Assembly: GCA_946008205.1 (NCBI GenBank)
Contig: CAMGAZ010000002.1
Coordinates: forward strand, 1-24,397
DNA length: 24,397 nt
Direction of reading: 5' to 3'
From: an uncultured Clostridium sp.
GTDB taxonomy: Bacteria > Bacillota > Clostridia > TANB77 > CAG-508
Shown: positions 6,675-13,901 of the stretch, piece after piece
Position numbering within the stretch: the first letter of the stretch is position 1
How the letters are laid out: each line of letters begins with the position of its first letter
The notes under the pieces: model-generated
What the model was told of the DNA's origin: nothing
The model's input: the letters and a program-made list of their open reading frames with translations, nothing else
Databases searched by the model: none
Made by a program: the position numbers and the translations under genes

Positions 6675-8003
6675 TTACTCTCTATATTTATATAAATTAG
6701 CAAATTTTGTATACTGCCCAAGCCAAGCTAATTCTACTGTTCCTGTTGAACCAGCTCTTTGTTTAGCAATTATTACTTCTGCTATATTCTTCTTCTCTGA
6801 ATCTTCGTTATAATAATCGTCCCTATATAAAAACATTACAATATCTGCATCTTGCTCGATAGAACCAGATTCACGTAAATCCGAAAGCATAGGCCTATGA
6901 TCTGGCCTTGCTTCAACAGCTCTAGATAGCTGTGACAACGCTATTACTGGAACATCTATTTCTTTAGCAAGTATTTTTAACGATCTACTTATTTCTGCAA
7001 TTTCTTGCTCTCTGCTGTTAGTTTTTCCACTCCCTTGTATCAGCTGTAAATAGTCAATTATTACAAGTCCAATATTTTTTTCTAATTTAAGTTTTCTACA
7101 CTTCGCACGTATCTCCATAACAGATATTCCTGGGGTATCATCTACATAGATTTGTGCTTGTGATAGTTCTCCAGAAGTTTCTGCAAGTTTGCTTAATTCA
7201 TCATCATTTAACTCACCAGTTCTAACGTGGTTGCTATCTACCAAAGCTTCACTACACAATATTCTGTTTCCAACCTGGTCTTTAGACATTTCTAAGCTAA
7301 ATATTGCCACTGGTATATTGGCTCTAGTTGCTGCATAAGCTCCTATATTTAAAACAAATGCCGATTTTCCCATTGCTGGTCTTGCTGCTATTAGTATGAA
7401 TTCTGAGCCATGTAATCCTGCTGTCATTCTATCAAGATCTATAAATCCAGTTGGCACTCCCGTTACATGCTGCTTTTGATTATATAGTTCTTCTAATTTT
7501 GCAAAAGATTCTACTAATATATCTTTAATTGCAGTATATCCTTTTTGACTTTTCCTTTGCATAACATCAAAAATTTTCTTCTCCGCAATGTCCATTACAT
7601 CTTCTACATTTTCTGTTTGTTCATATCCCATGCTTAAAATTTCATTTGCTGTTTTTATTAGATTTCTAAGCATAGATTTTTCTTCTACAATTTTTATATA
7701 TCTATCAACATTAGCTGTAGTTGGAACTTTATCCGGAAGCACAGCTATATATTCTAGTCCTCCAACTGCTTCTAACTTGTTCATAGACGAAAGTTCTGCT
7801 TTTAATGTGATAATATCTATTGGTTCAGCTCTATTGTATATGTTCAGTATTGCCTCATATATTATTTTATTATCTTCCCTGTAAAAATCTTCTGGTTTTA
7901 ATGTTTCTATTGCAGAACTCACAGCGTCTTGATCTGTAAGCATACTTCCTATTACAGCTTGTTCTGCTTCAATATCTTGTGGTGGTACTTTACCTAATTC
8001 CAT
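6675..8003 (-). CDS. dnaB: Replicative DNA helicase DnaB
   Basis: The hexameric 5'-3' helicase at the replication fork. The N-terminal DnaB domain begins KVPPQDIEAEQAVIGSML, followed by a linker, then the RecA-like domain with Walker A ARPAMGKS (GKS at residues 212-214), Walker B IGLVIIDYLQLI, and the conserved SREQEIAEISRSLK and LSQLSRAVEARPDHRPMLSDLRESG segments. It has 442 residues, the usual length. The ATG at 8003 is chosen over an in-frame GTG at 8021, since AAAGGG lies 7 nt before it and family proteins begin here. It follows rplI by 27 nt and precedes tilS by 9 nt. In Bacillus this gene is called dnaC. Confidence 0.97.
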   Translation of the reverse strand: MELGKVPPQDIEAEQAVIGSMLTDQDAVSSAIETLKPEDFYREDNKIIYEAILNIYNRAEPIDIITLKAELSSMNKLEAVGGLEYIAVLPDKVPTTANVDRYIKIVEEKSMLRNLIKTANEILSMGYEQTENVEDVMDIAEKKIFDVMQRKSQKGYTAIKDILVESFAKLEELYNQKQHVTGVPTGFIDLDRMTAGLHGSEFILIAARPAMGKSAFVLNIGAYAATRANIPVAIFSLEMSKDQVGNRILCSEALVDSNHVRTGELNDDELSKLAETSGELSQAQIYVDDTPGISVMEIRAKCRKLKLEKNIGLVIIDYLQLIQGSGKTNSREQEIAEISRSLKILAKEIDVPVIALSQLSRAVEARPDHRPMLSDLRESGSIEQDADIVMFLYRDDYYNEDSEKKNIAEVIIAKQRAGSTGTVELAWLGQYTKFANLYKYRE

Positions 8004-8030
8004 ATTTTTTCCCTTTCTCACAGTGTTAAT

Positions 8031-8477
8031 TTAGTTTGCAATTATATCAACTTTTAATTTCCCTATAACTCCTTCATATAACTTAATATCTACAGTAATC
8101 ATTCCTAAATTTTTTACTGTGTCAGATAGGATAATTTTCTTTTTATCTATCTCTATATTATAGTCTCTTTTTAGTCCTTCAGATATTTCTTTACTCGTAA
8201 CACCTCCAAAAATTTTACCGTTTTCGCCTGCTCTAACTTTGATTTTCAACATTATTCCTTTTAACTTTTTGGCTATCTCTTCGGCTTCTTTTTTCTCTGT
8301 ATCTTTTCTAAACTGATTTGATTCTTGTTTCGCTTTTAATTTACTCATATTGGCATTGTTAGCCTCAACAGCTAATTTTTTAGGAAACAAATAATTCCTT
8401 GCATATCCGTCACTAGCTTCAATTACTTGATCTTTTTTTCCTACTCCTTTTATGTCACTTAATAAAATTACTTTCAT
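8031..8477 (-). CDS. rplI: 50S ribosomal protein L9
   Basis: 148 residues, the standard L9 length. The N-terminal RNA-binding domain reads MKVILLSDIKGVGKKDQ with the conserved DGYARNYLFPKKLA; a charged central helix (about residues 45-75) and the C-terminal domain with NGKIFGGVTSKEI follow. The start is the ATG at 8477, with AAGGAAGG in front; the longer reading frame adds six residues that do not match the family. It is the first gene of the rplI-dnaB-tilS unit, and a terminator separates it from gdpP upstream, so it needs its own promoter. Confidence 0.97.
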   Translation of the reverse strand: MKVILLSDIKGVGKKDQVIEASDGYARNYLFPKKLAVEANNANMSKLKAKQESNQFRKDTEKKEAEEIAKKLKGIMLKIKVRAGENGKIFGGVTSKEISEGLKRDYNIEIDKKKIILSDTVKNLGMITVDIKLYEGVIGKLKVDIIAN

Positions 8478-8508
8478 AGTTTCCTTCCTTTCCATTTGCT
8501 TAACATAT

Positions 8509-8537
8509 ATTTTACTATTTTATTACTAATTTGTACA
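8509..8537 (-). promoter_or_regulatory. Possible promoter for rplI-dnaB-tilS
   Basis: Minus-strand TGTACA (8532-8537), 17-bp spacer and TAAAAT (8509-8514). The -35 is only a fair match, but some promoter must lie between the gdpP terminator and rplI. Confidence 0.35.
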
Positions 8538-8570
8538 CATCTTATACCCAATTTGTGAAAATTTTGTTAA

Positions 8571-8605
8571 AAAAGACACATCTATTCAAAATAGATATGT
8601 CTTTT
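8571..8605 (-). terminator. Terminator of gdpP
   Basis: On the minus strand AAAAGACA-T-ATCTATT pairs with AATAGAT-G-TGTCTTTT around a 3-nt loop, with a G-U pair in the stem and a T-run after it. It starts 3 nt after the gdpP stop codon. Confidence 0.85.
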
Positions 8606-8607
8606 GT

Positions 8608-10623
8608 TTATGATATTTCTGTAAAATATTCATTTATTCTATTTATTAGTTCTTGTTTTACCTCTTCTTGAGTCATGCCCTCAATCTGTGCTCCTGCTAC
8701 AGTTATATGGCCGCCTCCTCCCAGCTTCTCTAATATTATCTGGACATTGATATCTCCAATTGACCTACCACTTATGCAAATTTTATTCTCCATTTTTCCT
8801 ATTACAAACGATGCTGTAATATTGCTAATTGTTAGTAATTCATCCGCAGCTTTTGCACATGTTATATTTGCATCACTATCCTCTTTATCATATATAGAGA
8901 TTGCTATTGTATCATCAATTATCTCTGCGTTTGCTACTATTTCAGAGATTTTATTATATGTCTTTAAATCACTTTGGAACCATTTTTTTACTTTTATAAT
9001 GTCGACTCCGCATTTTCTTAAAAAAGCTGCCGCTTCAAAGGTTCTTACTCCTGTTTTAAAGGTGAAATTTTTAGTGTCCATCATAATTCCAGCATATAAA
9101 GCTTCTACTTCAAAAGTATCTAGCTTTATAGGTTTTTCTGCATATTCAATTAATTCTGTCACCAATTCACATGCAGATGAAGCATATACTTCGTGGAAAG
9201 TTAATATTGCATTTTCTATATAGTCAGTGCCTCTTCTATGGTGATCCACAACTGCAATCTTATCTGTTTTATTTAATAATTCTGGAGCTTCTACATAATT
9301 TTTCTTATCTGTATCAACTACTATTAACAAAGAGTCCTCATTTATTTCAGCTAGCGCTTCGTTTTTATTTATAAGAACATTTTCATATTTCTTTGTTTCT
9401 TTAAGATCTTTGATGAAATAATCCAAGCTTGTACCATTTGTTTCATTAACAATATATGCTTCTTTCCCTATTGTTGTAGCTATCCTATATATTCCCATAC
9501 TTGCGCCCATAGCATCTATGTCGCTATTTGTATGTCCCATAATTATGACATTGCTTGCACCGTTAATTAATTCTTCTAGTGCTTGTGCAACGATTCTTGC
9601 TTTCACCCTAGTACGTTTTTCTACTTCTTGGGTTCTTCCTCCAAAGAAATAGTATTTTCCATTTTGTTTTATTATAGCCTGGTCTCCACCACGTCCAAGA
9701 GCTATGTCTATTACCGCTTTTGCTGATTTATATTCATCTAGGTTATTTTTCGAATCTTCTGATATTGCAATACTTAGTGTTAACTGTATATTGTCATTCG
9801 TCTTTATTTCTTTAATTTCATCAAGTATTTCAAATTTATCTTCTTTTATTTTTTCTAAATGGTAATGATCAAAAATGCATACATATGTGTCTCTTTCAGA
9901 TTTAATCAATAGTCCATTATATTTGTTTACCCATGAATATATATTCTTTTCGGCATCAGATGTAATCTTTAATTTTTCTTCCTCTGTCGCTCTCTGCATT
10001 AGCTCTTCATAATTATCTAGTACAACAATTCCTATGCAAGTTCTAGAATTGTTATATTCTTGCAAAATCCTTATATGATTTGTTTCATCTAGGAAATATA
10101 TAGTAGTCATATACTCAGACGAATGTTGTTTATGTTCTTTTTCTCTTATCCTAGTATATTCAGCTATTATTTTATAGCTCTTATCTCCTATCTTCATGCT
10201 TTCGCAAATAGATATATTATTTGCATTTTTACCTTTTTCAACATTGATTTTTAGCTCTTTAATCACATCATTTAAAGTTGATTTTATATCAACGTTTGCA
10301 AATTCTTTAATAAAATTACTGCTTTTCCATATAATATTTCCATTCGTATCAATAACAATTAGTGGGAAAGGCGAATTTATAATTGTACTTTGAGCTGCCT
10401 TATCTACACTTAATGTCAACTCATTTATGTGTTCTGCTATTTCATTTTTTCGTTTATTGTTTGCCCAAATAGTATATAACACTATAAAAATATAAGTTAA
10501 TATTGATGGTATAATCGCCTTAGGTTCTATTACACTTAATATTATTAATATTATTGCTATTGTTATTAAATATATCTTAGTCCTTGATACAAGTTTATCT
10601 AAATTCATTTTAGTTTTTGGCAT
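8608..10623 (-). CDS. gdpP: c-di-AMP phosphodiesterase GdpP (DHH/DHHA1, degenerate GGDEF)
   Basis: Hydrolyses cyclic di-AMP to pApA at the membrane. In order: two membrane segments (about residues 15-52), a PAS-like sensor domain (about 75-135), a degenerate GGDEF domain (about 190-310; no GGDEF motif remains), a DHH domain with GHTNSDID (363-370), VDTD and VDHH (D460-H462), and a DHHA1 domain with a glycine-rich LGGGGH motif near residue 640. The metal-binding Asp and His residues of the DHH family are present, so it should be active. The length of 671 is typical. The ATG at 10623 has GGTGGAG upstream. The order gdpP-rplI-dnaB is the usual one in Bacillota, but here a terminator lies between gdpP and rplI. 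Confidence 0.96.
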   Translation of the reverse strand: MPKTKMNLDKLVSRTKIYLITIAIILIILSVIEPKAIIPSILTYIFIVLYTIWANNKRKNEIAEHINELTLSVDKAAQSTIINSPFPLIVIDTNGNIIWKSSNFIKEFANVDIKSTLNDVIKELKINVEKGKNANNISICESMKIGDKSYKIIAEYTRIREKEHKQHSSEYMTTIYFLDETNHIRILQEYNNSRTCIGIVVLDNYEELMQRATEEEKLKITSDAEKNIYSWVNKYNGLLIKSERDTYVCIFDHYHLEKIKEDKFEILDEIKEIKTNDNIQLTLSIAISEDSKNNLDEYKSAKAVIDIALGRGGDQAIIKQNGKYYFFGGRTQEVEKRTRVKARIVAQALEELINGASNVIIMGHTNSDIDAMGASMGIYRIATTIGKEAYIVNETNGTSLDYFIKDLKETKKYENVLINKNEALAEINEDSLLIVVDTDKKNYVEAPELLNKTDKIAVVDHHRRGTDYIENAILTFHEVYASSACELVTELIEYAEKPIKLDTFEVEALYAGIMMDTKNFTFKTGVRTFEAAAFLRKCGVDIIKVKKWFQSDLKTYNKISEIVANAEIIDDTIAISIYDKEDSDANITCAKAADELLTISNITASFVIGKMENKICISGRSIGDINVQIILEKLGGGGHITVAGAQIEGMTQEEVKQELINRINEYFTEIS

Positions 10624-10655
10624 ATATTTTACACTCCACCTTTTATATCTCTTAT

Positions 10656-10684
10656 ATTTTACATTATTTTAGTGTATTTGTCAA
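10656..10684 (-). promoter_or_regulatory. Promoter of gdpP
   Basis: Consensus -35 TTGACA (10679-10684), 17-bp spacer, -10 TAAAAT (10656-10661) on the minus strand, in the gap after the AMP-binding-like gene. No terminator was seen between that gene and gdpP, so read-through is also possible. Confidence 0.78.
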
Positions 10685-10701
10685 TTTATCAATTATCTCT
10701 G

Positions 10702-11658
10702 TTATATGGTTAAACTTTTTCCATCATTTTTTATCTTTTCCCTCTTATTTGATCTTATTAATACAAAATTTGGAGATTCTTTTTTATTTTCTTTTTTTAA
10801 TAAATTATCTTCTACTCTCAATAAATATGTATCAACATTATGGTTTTGTACTATATACTTATTTTTCCTATAGTGTATTGTGGCTTTATTTTTCTCTTCT
10901 TCTAATATTTCTATATTATTTTCACTTTTTTGATTATCATCTGTTATAAATTGAATATTTAGACCGTATAATAGTGGTAATATTATTTTTATGACAGTTT
11001 TATAGAAAGTATTTATATTAATGTCAGACAGTATTTCTTTTTTCTTTTTTAGTTTTATGTTTTTTCCTATTATGTATGCACTTATGATAAAATCCTGCTG
11101 ACTATATTCTTTTATTCCTTTCAAATTTACTATAATTATATTTTTATCTTTTCCTTCAATATCCGGTATATTGTCTACACTATTATCTTCTATGTATCGT
11201 CCTAAATTTATTAGTTTTTCATATTCTATAATTGGGAATTTATTGTTAGAATCAAAATTTACTAGATTTAATTTTTTCTTTTTAGTATTATTTTTAAATA
11301 TTTCTAAAATTTTATCTTTATTAGTATTCGAGAAGAATACTGTGTTTATATCATATTTTTTAATTATCTTACTTATTGCATTTTGACTTAATCCGTTATC
11401 TATTATTATTACAGTATTTTCCAACATAACATTAGCTAAGTAGGTTACAAAAAATTCATATCTACTTTCTGAAATAATCGCCACTTTTTTGCTATTTATT
11501 TTGCTGTTTATTGCTCGTGCTAGTGAATATATATCAAACCTATAGTTAAAATAATTTATACTTTTCCTGTATCCTCTATCGAGTGTTATTGCTTTCTTAG
11601 ATTTGTACTTATTATACGCAAAATCAACTAAACCCTTAACGGTTAATATTTGCTTCAT
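10702..11658 (-). CDS. Degenerate AMP-binding (ANL superfamily)-like protein, catalytic P-loop lost
   Basis: 318 residues. The first half resembles the N-terminal domain of acyl-CoA synthetases: KKAITL, SLARAINSKINSKKVAIIS, then ESRYEFFVTYLANVMLENTV (compare GENRYEW..YLA..G.GV in the family) and NGLSQNAISKIIKKYDINTVFFS. Where active enzymes have the TSGTTGxxKG loop, this one reads IVNLKGIKEYSQQDF, though the following helix and ILPLLYGLNIQF still line up. No C-terminal adenylation motif is present. The gene is very AT-rich. It therefore looks like a catalytically dead homolog or a decaying gene with its frame still open. It has its own good promoter at 11692-11720 and the ATG at 11658 has AGAGGAAAG upstream. 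The family assignment is my inference from pattern similarity. Confidence 0.6.
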   Translation of the reverse strand: MKQILTVKGLVDFAYNKYKSKKAITLDRGYRKSINYFNYRFDIYSLARAINSKINSKKVAIISESRYEFFVTYLANVMLENTVIIIDNGLSQNAISKIIKKYDINTVFFSNTNKDKILEIFKNNTKKKKLNLVNFDSNNKFPIIEYEKLINLGRYIEDNSVDNIPDIEGKDKNIIIVNLKGIKEYSQQDFIISAYIIGKNIKLKKKKEILSDININTFYKTVIKIILPLLYGLNIQFITDDNQKSENNIEILEEEKNKATIHYRKNKYIVQNHNVDTYLLRVEDNLLKKENKKESPNFVLIRSNKREKIKNDGKSLTI

Positions 11659-11691
11659 TCAATCACTTTCCTCTCACTATTAATTATTTTA

Positions 11692-11720
11692 ATTATAATT
11701 TAGTGTCATTTTAAAGTCAA
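11692..11720 (-). promoter_or_regulatory. Promoter of the AMP-binding-like gene
   Basis: Minus-strand -35 TTGACT (11715-11720), 17-bp spacer, -10 TATAAT (11692-11697). This is one of the best promoters in the window, which argues that the downstream gene is still expressed. Confidence 0.82.
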
Positions 11721-11769
11721 TTTAATTCGTAAGACAAATTATTTATGTTTTCTACATTTTGCGCATAAA

Positions 11770-11803
11770 AAGGTCATTATATTTCATAACATATAATGAC
11801 CTT
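11770..11803 (-). terminator. Terminator of the Ig-like/GGDEF operon
   Basis: A 13-bp perfect stem AAGGTCATTATAT/ATATAATGACCTT with an 8-nt loop, followed by TTTTT on the minus strand; it lies 5 nt past the GGDEF gene. Confidence 0.9.
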
Positions 11804-11807
11804 CTTT

Positions 11808-12731
11808 CTATTTCTTTCTTCTATCTATTACGTATGTACTTCCTGGAATTGTTTTTGACAAATGTTTTACTTGCGCTCCAGCTTCTCCTATTTCCAATGT
11901 ATTATGAAATCTCCCTGGTTCTACTTCCACGGCTCCAACAGATATTGTGGTTAATGGGAATTCCTCTGTAACGCCTTTTCTGTTTTCTACTTCCAAATAT
12001 CCCTTTGCCACATCCTCCTCTGAGAAGTATTTCTTTATATTTTTATCAAATTCCAATATTATGTTTTGGCATATTTTTTCATAATCCTTATCTTCTATTA
12101 TTGCTATAAAATCGTCTCCTCCGATATGTCCCACAAAGTTATTATCTTCCTCTTTTGAATGTACATTTTTTATGATAGTCCTAGCTGTAAACTTGATTAT
12201 TTCATCTCCATTAGAAAATCCATAAACATCATTATATGCTTTAAAATTATCTAAATCCAAATATAACATTACAAAAAATTCTTTTTTCATTAACCTACGT
12301 TTCATTTCTGCTTGTATTTGAACATTTCCTGGCAAATTAGTCAAAGGGCTTACTTTTCTATTTATATACAATAAATTAATAATGTTTTGAATGGTATAAT
12401 TTAAATATTCAAAATCTATAGGATTTTTTATAAAATATGTTGCTTCTGCTTTTAGTACTTCTATTCTATGTTCTCTTATAGTATTTGAAGTTACAACTAT
12501 TATCGGTGTGATAGAATTATCATCATTATTTCTTATTTTATAGCATATCTCTGTTGCATTTTCTTCTATTGTGTCTTCATTTATTATTATTAGCGCTGGT
12601 ATGTCTTTTAAGGCTATGTCAATATTTTCTGTTTTTATCTGTTTGAATTTAAAGTTCTTATCAGGCTTAAATGTTTCGTTTAATTTTTTTGTTAAACTTT
12701 CATCATTATCAATTAGATAGACTGTGTGCAT
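11808..12731 (-). CDS. GGDEF-domain protein with degenerate receiver domain (putative diguanylate cyclase)
   Basis: 307 residues in two domains. Residues 1-120 fold like a response-regulator receiver: the acidic pocket LIDNDES (6-12), VVTSNT and the lysine in FIKNP are kept, but the phospho-acceptor position aligns to Asn51 (LIIINEDT), so it probably cannot be phosphorylated by the usual route. Residues about 130-300 form a GGDEF domain with SPLTNLPGN, YLDLDNFKAYNDVYGFSNGD and the active-site loop GHIGGDDF. GGDDF keeps the two glycines and acidic residues, so c-di-GMP synthesis is plausible. The RxxD inhibitory site is absent: the corresponding residues read EDNN. The gene follows the Ig-like membrane protein by 67 nt in the same operon; GGAGG precedes its ATG. 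No EAL or HD-GYP partner is in the window. Confidence 0.85.
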   Translation of the reverse strand: MHTVYLIDNDESLTKKLNETFKPDKNFKFKQIKTENIDIALKDIPALIIINEDTIEENATEICYKIRNNDDNSITPIIVVTSNTIREHRIEVLKAEATYFIKNPIDFEYLNYTIQNIINLLYINRKVSPLTNLPGNVQIQAEMKRRLMKKEFFVMLYLDLDNFKAYNDVYGFSNGDEIIKFTARTIIKNVHSKEEDNNFVGHIGGDDFIAIIEDKDYEKICQNIILEFDKNIKKYFSEEDVAKGYLEVENRKGVTEEFPLTTISVGAVEVEPGRFHNTLEIGEAGAQVKHLSKTIPGSTYVIDRRKK

Positions 12732-12767
12732 ATTTTTTCCTCCATAATTTTATTCTTGAGTTAGACT

Positions 12768-12791
12768 ATAGGTGGATATTAATCCACCTAT
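12768..12791 (-). promoter_or_regulatory. Strong intercistronic hairpin between the Ig-like and GGDEF genes
   Basis: A perfect 10-bp inverted repeat ATAGGTGGAT/ATCCACCTAT with a 4-nt loop begins a few bases after the Ig-like gene's stop. No U-run follows, so it is not a standard terminator. It may stabilise the upstream mRNA or tune expression of the downstream gene. Confidence 0.55.
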
Positions 12792-12798
12792 GAATGTT

Positions 12799-13767
12799 TT
12801 AATAATTATATATACCGTCAAACTCTGTTACTTGTTCACTTATATTATAAGCATGAACTAATATTCTATTTTGACCAGGTTCTACTTTCTGTCGCCATTC
12901 GAAAGTTTTGCTATTTAATGATACATTTGGATCTGTTTTGTATTCTTGTTCATTTATGAAATATGATATCATTCTTAGTCCATCGTCATCATATGCCTTA
13001 ATGATGATGTATGATGGATCAGCCGGATCTGGTACTACCTCTATAGTTGGGCGTTTTGCGCCTTTTACTTTTTGTTCTTTTGTTGATACATTTTGCGCTT
13101 TATCAACTGCTTCAACGGTTATCGTACTTTCTCCTTGTTGAACTGGAATTGTTTCCTCTATAGTAGTTTGACCTTCTTGTTTTACACTCACAGTTTCTTC
13201 CTGACTATCTCCATATTTATATGTTATATAATCCATTGCCGTATCATCTTTTACTACGATTTTTATACTAGAATTAACCACTTCAAATTCTATTGTTGGC
13301 TCTGTGGTATCTTTTTCTTCTTGTTTTAGGACTTTTACATATCTTCTAGTTTGCCCTTCAGAATCAATTACAGTTACATTTAATCTATTTTCTCCTGATG
13401 GAATTGAAATTGTTTGTTCTACTTCAGACTTTCCTCGTGCTTGAACAATAGTAGGAGAAGAATCGTTCCATGCATATGAAACTGTTCTTATTCCTGTTTC
13501 ACATTTTATAGAAAGATTTACCGTATTTCCAGTTTTCAATACTTCTACAGCCGGAACTTTTGTATTCTTTGCACTTTCCATATTTTGCATAATCGCATAT
13601 GCACCATCACCTGATAAAACAATTCCAAATAATAGTATCAAAACAGCGAAAACTCTGGCTATTCCTGATACATCACCTGGATTTTTAGGAGTTTTTGTCT
13701 TTGCTTCTTTGACTCTTTTTTCTTTCCTTTTTGGATTATTATTTTCTGTTATTAGAATTTGATTCAT
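12799..13767 (-). CDS. Membrane-anchored protein with three Ig-like modules
   Basis: 322 residues: a basic cytoplasmic N-terminus (residues 1-32, many K and R), one membrane segment (about 36-58, ARVFAVLILLFGIVLSG) and an extracytoplasmic part of three beta-rich modules of about 80 residues (roughly 70-150, 155-233 and 237-322). Each module ends in a strand such as ENRLNVTVIDSEGQ, ESTITVEAVDKAQN or QNRILVHAYNISEQ, as in bacterial Ig-like surface domains. There is no sorting signal and no catalytic motif. It has its own promoter (13810-13838), and the ATG at 13767 follows AAGGAAGG. It is co-transcribed with the GGDEF gene, so it may act as an outside sensor or scaffold linked to c-di-GMP signalling; that link is inference from the operon. 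Confidence 0.8.
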   Translation of the reverse strand: MNQILITENNNPKRKEKRVKEAKTKTPKNPGDVSGIARVFAVLILLFGIVLSGDGAYAIMQNMESAKNTKVPAVEVLKTGNTVNLSIKCETGIRTVSYAWNDSSPTIVQARGKSEVEQTISIPSGENRLNVTVIDSEGQTRRYVKVLKQEEKDTTEPTIEFEVVNSSIKIVVKDDTAMDYITYKYGDSQEETVSVKQEGQTTIEETIPVQQGESTITVEAVDKAQNVSTKEQKVKGAKRPTIEVVPDPADPSYIIIKAYDDDGLRMISYFINEQEYKTDPNVSLNSKTFEWRQKVEPGQNRILVHAYNISEQVTEFDGIYNY

Positions 13768-13809
13768 TTAATTTTCCTTCCTTAGTATAGACAGTTTTAT
13801 ACGATATAA

Positions 13810-13838
13810 ATTATAGCATACCGATTTTTTAATGTAAA
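13810..13838 (-). promoter_or_regulatory. Promoter of the Ig-like/GGDEF operon
   Basis: Minus-strand -35 TTTACA (13833-13838), 17-bp spacer, -10 TATAAT (13810-13815) with TGC before it (extended -10). Confidence 0.82.
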
Positions 13839-13858
13839 TAATTTAATTTATAAATTTT

Positions 13859-13893
13859 AAAAATGGCATTCTATTATATAGAATACCATTTTT
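13859..13893 (-). terminator. Terminator of the giant surface protein gene
   Basis: A stem of AAAAATGG-T-ATTCTAT paired with ATAGAAT-G-CCATTTTT on the minus strand, with a 3-nt loop and a T-run; a G-U pair replaces the single mismatch seen on the plus strand. It lies 9 nt past the stop codon. Confidence 0.88.
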
Positions 13894-13901
13894 TATTCAT
13901 A

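Noticed and set aside
8675..9223. 182-codon plus-strand open frame
   Set aside because: Antisense to the conserved DHH/DHHA1 part of gdpP; low-complexity hydrophobic translation typical of a shadow frame.
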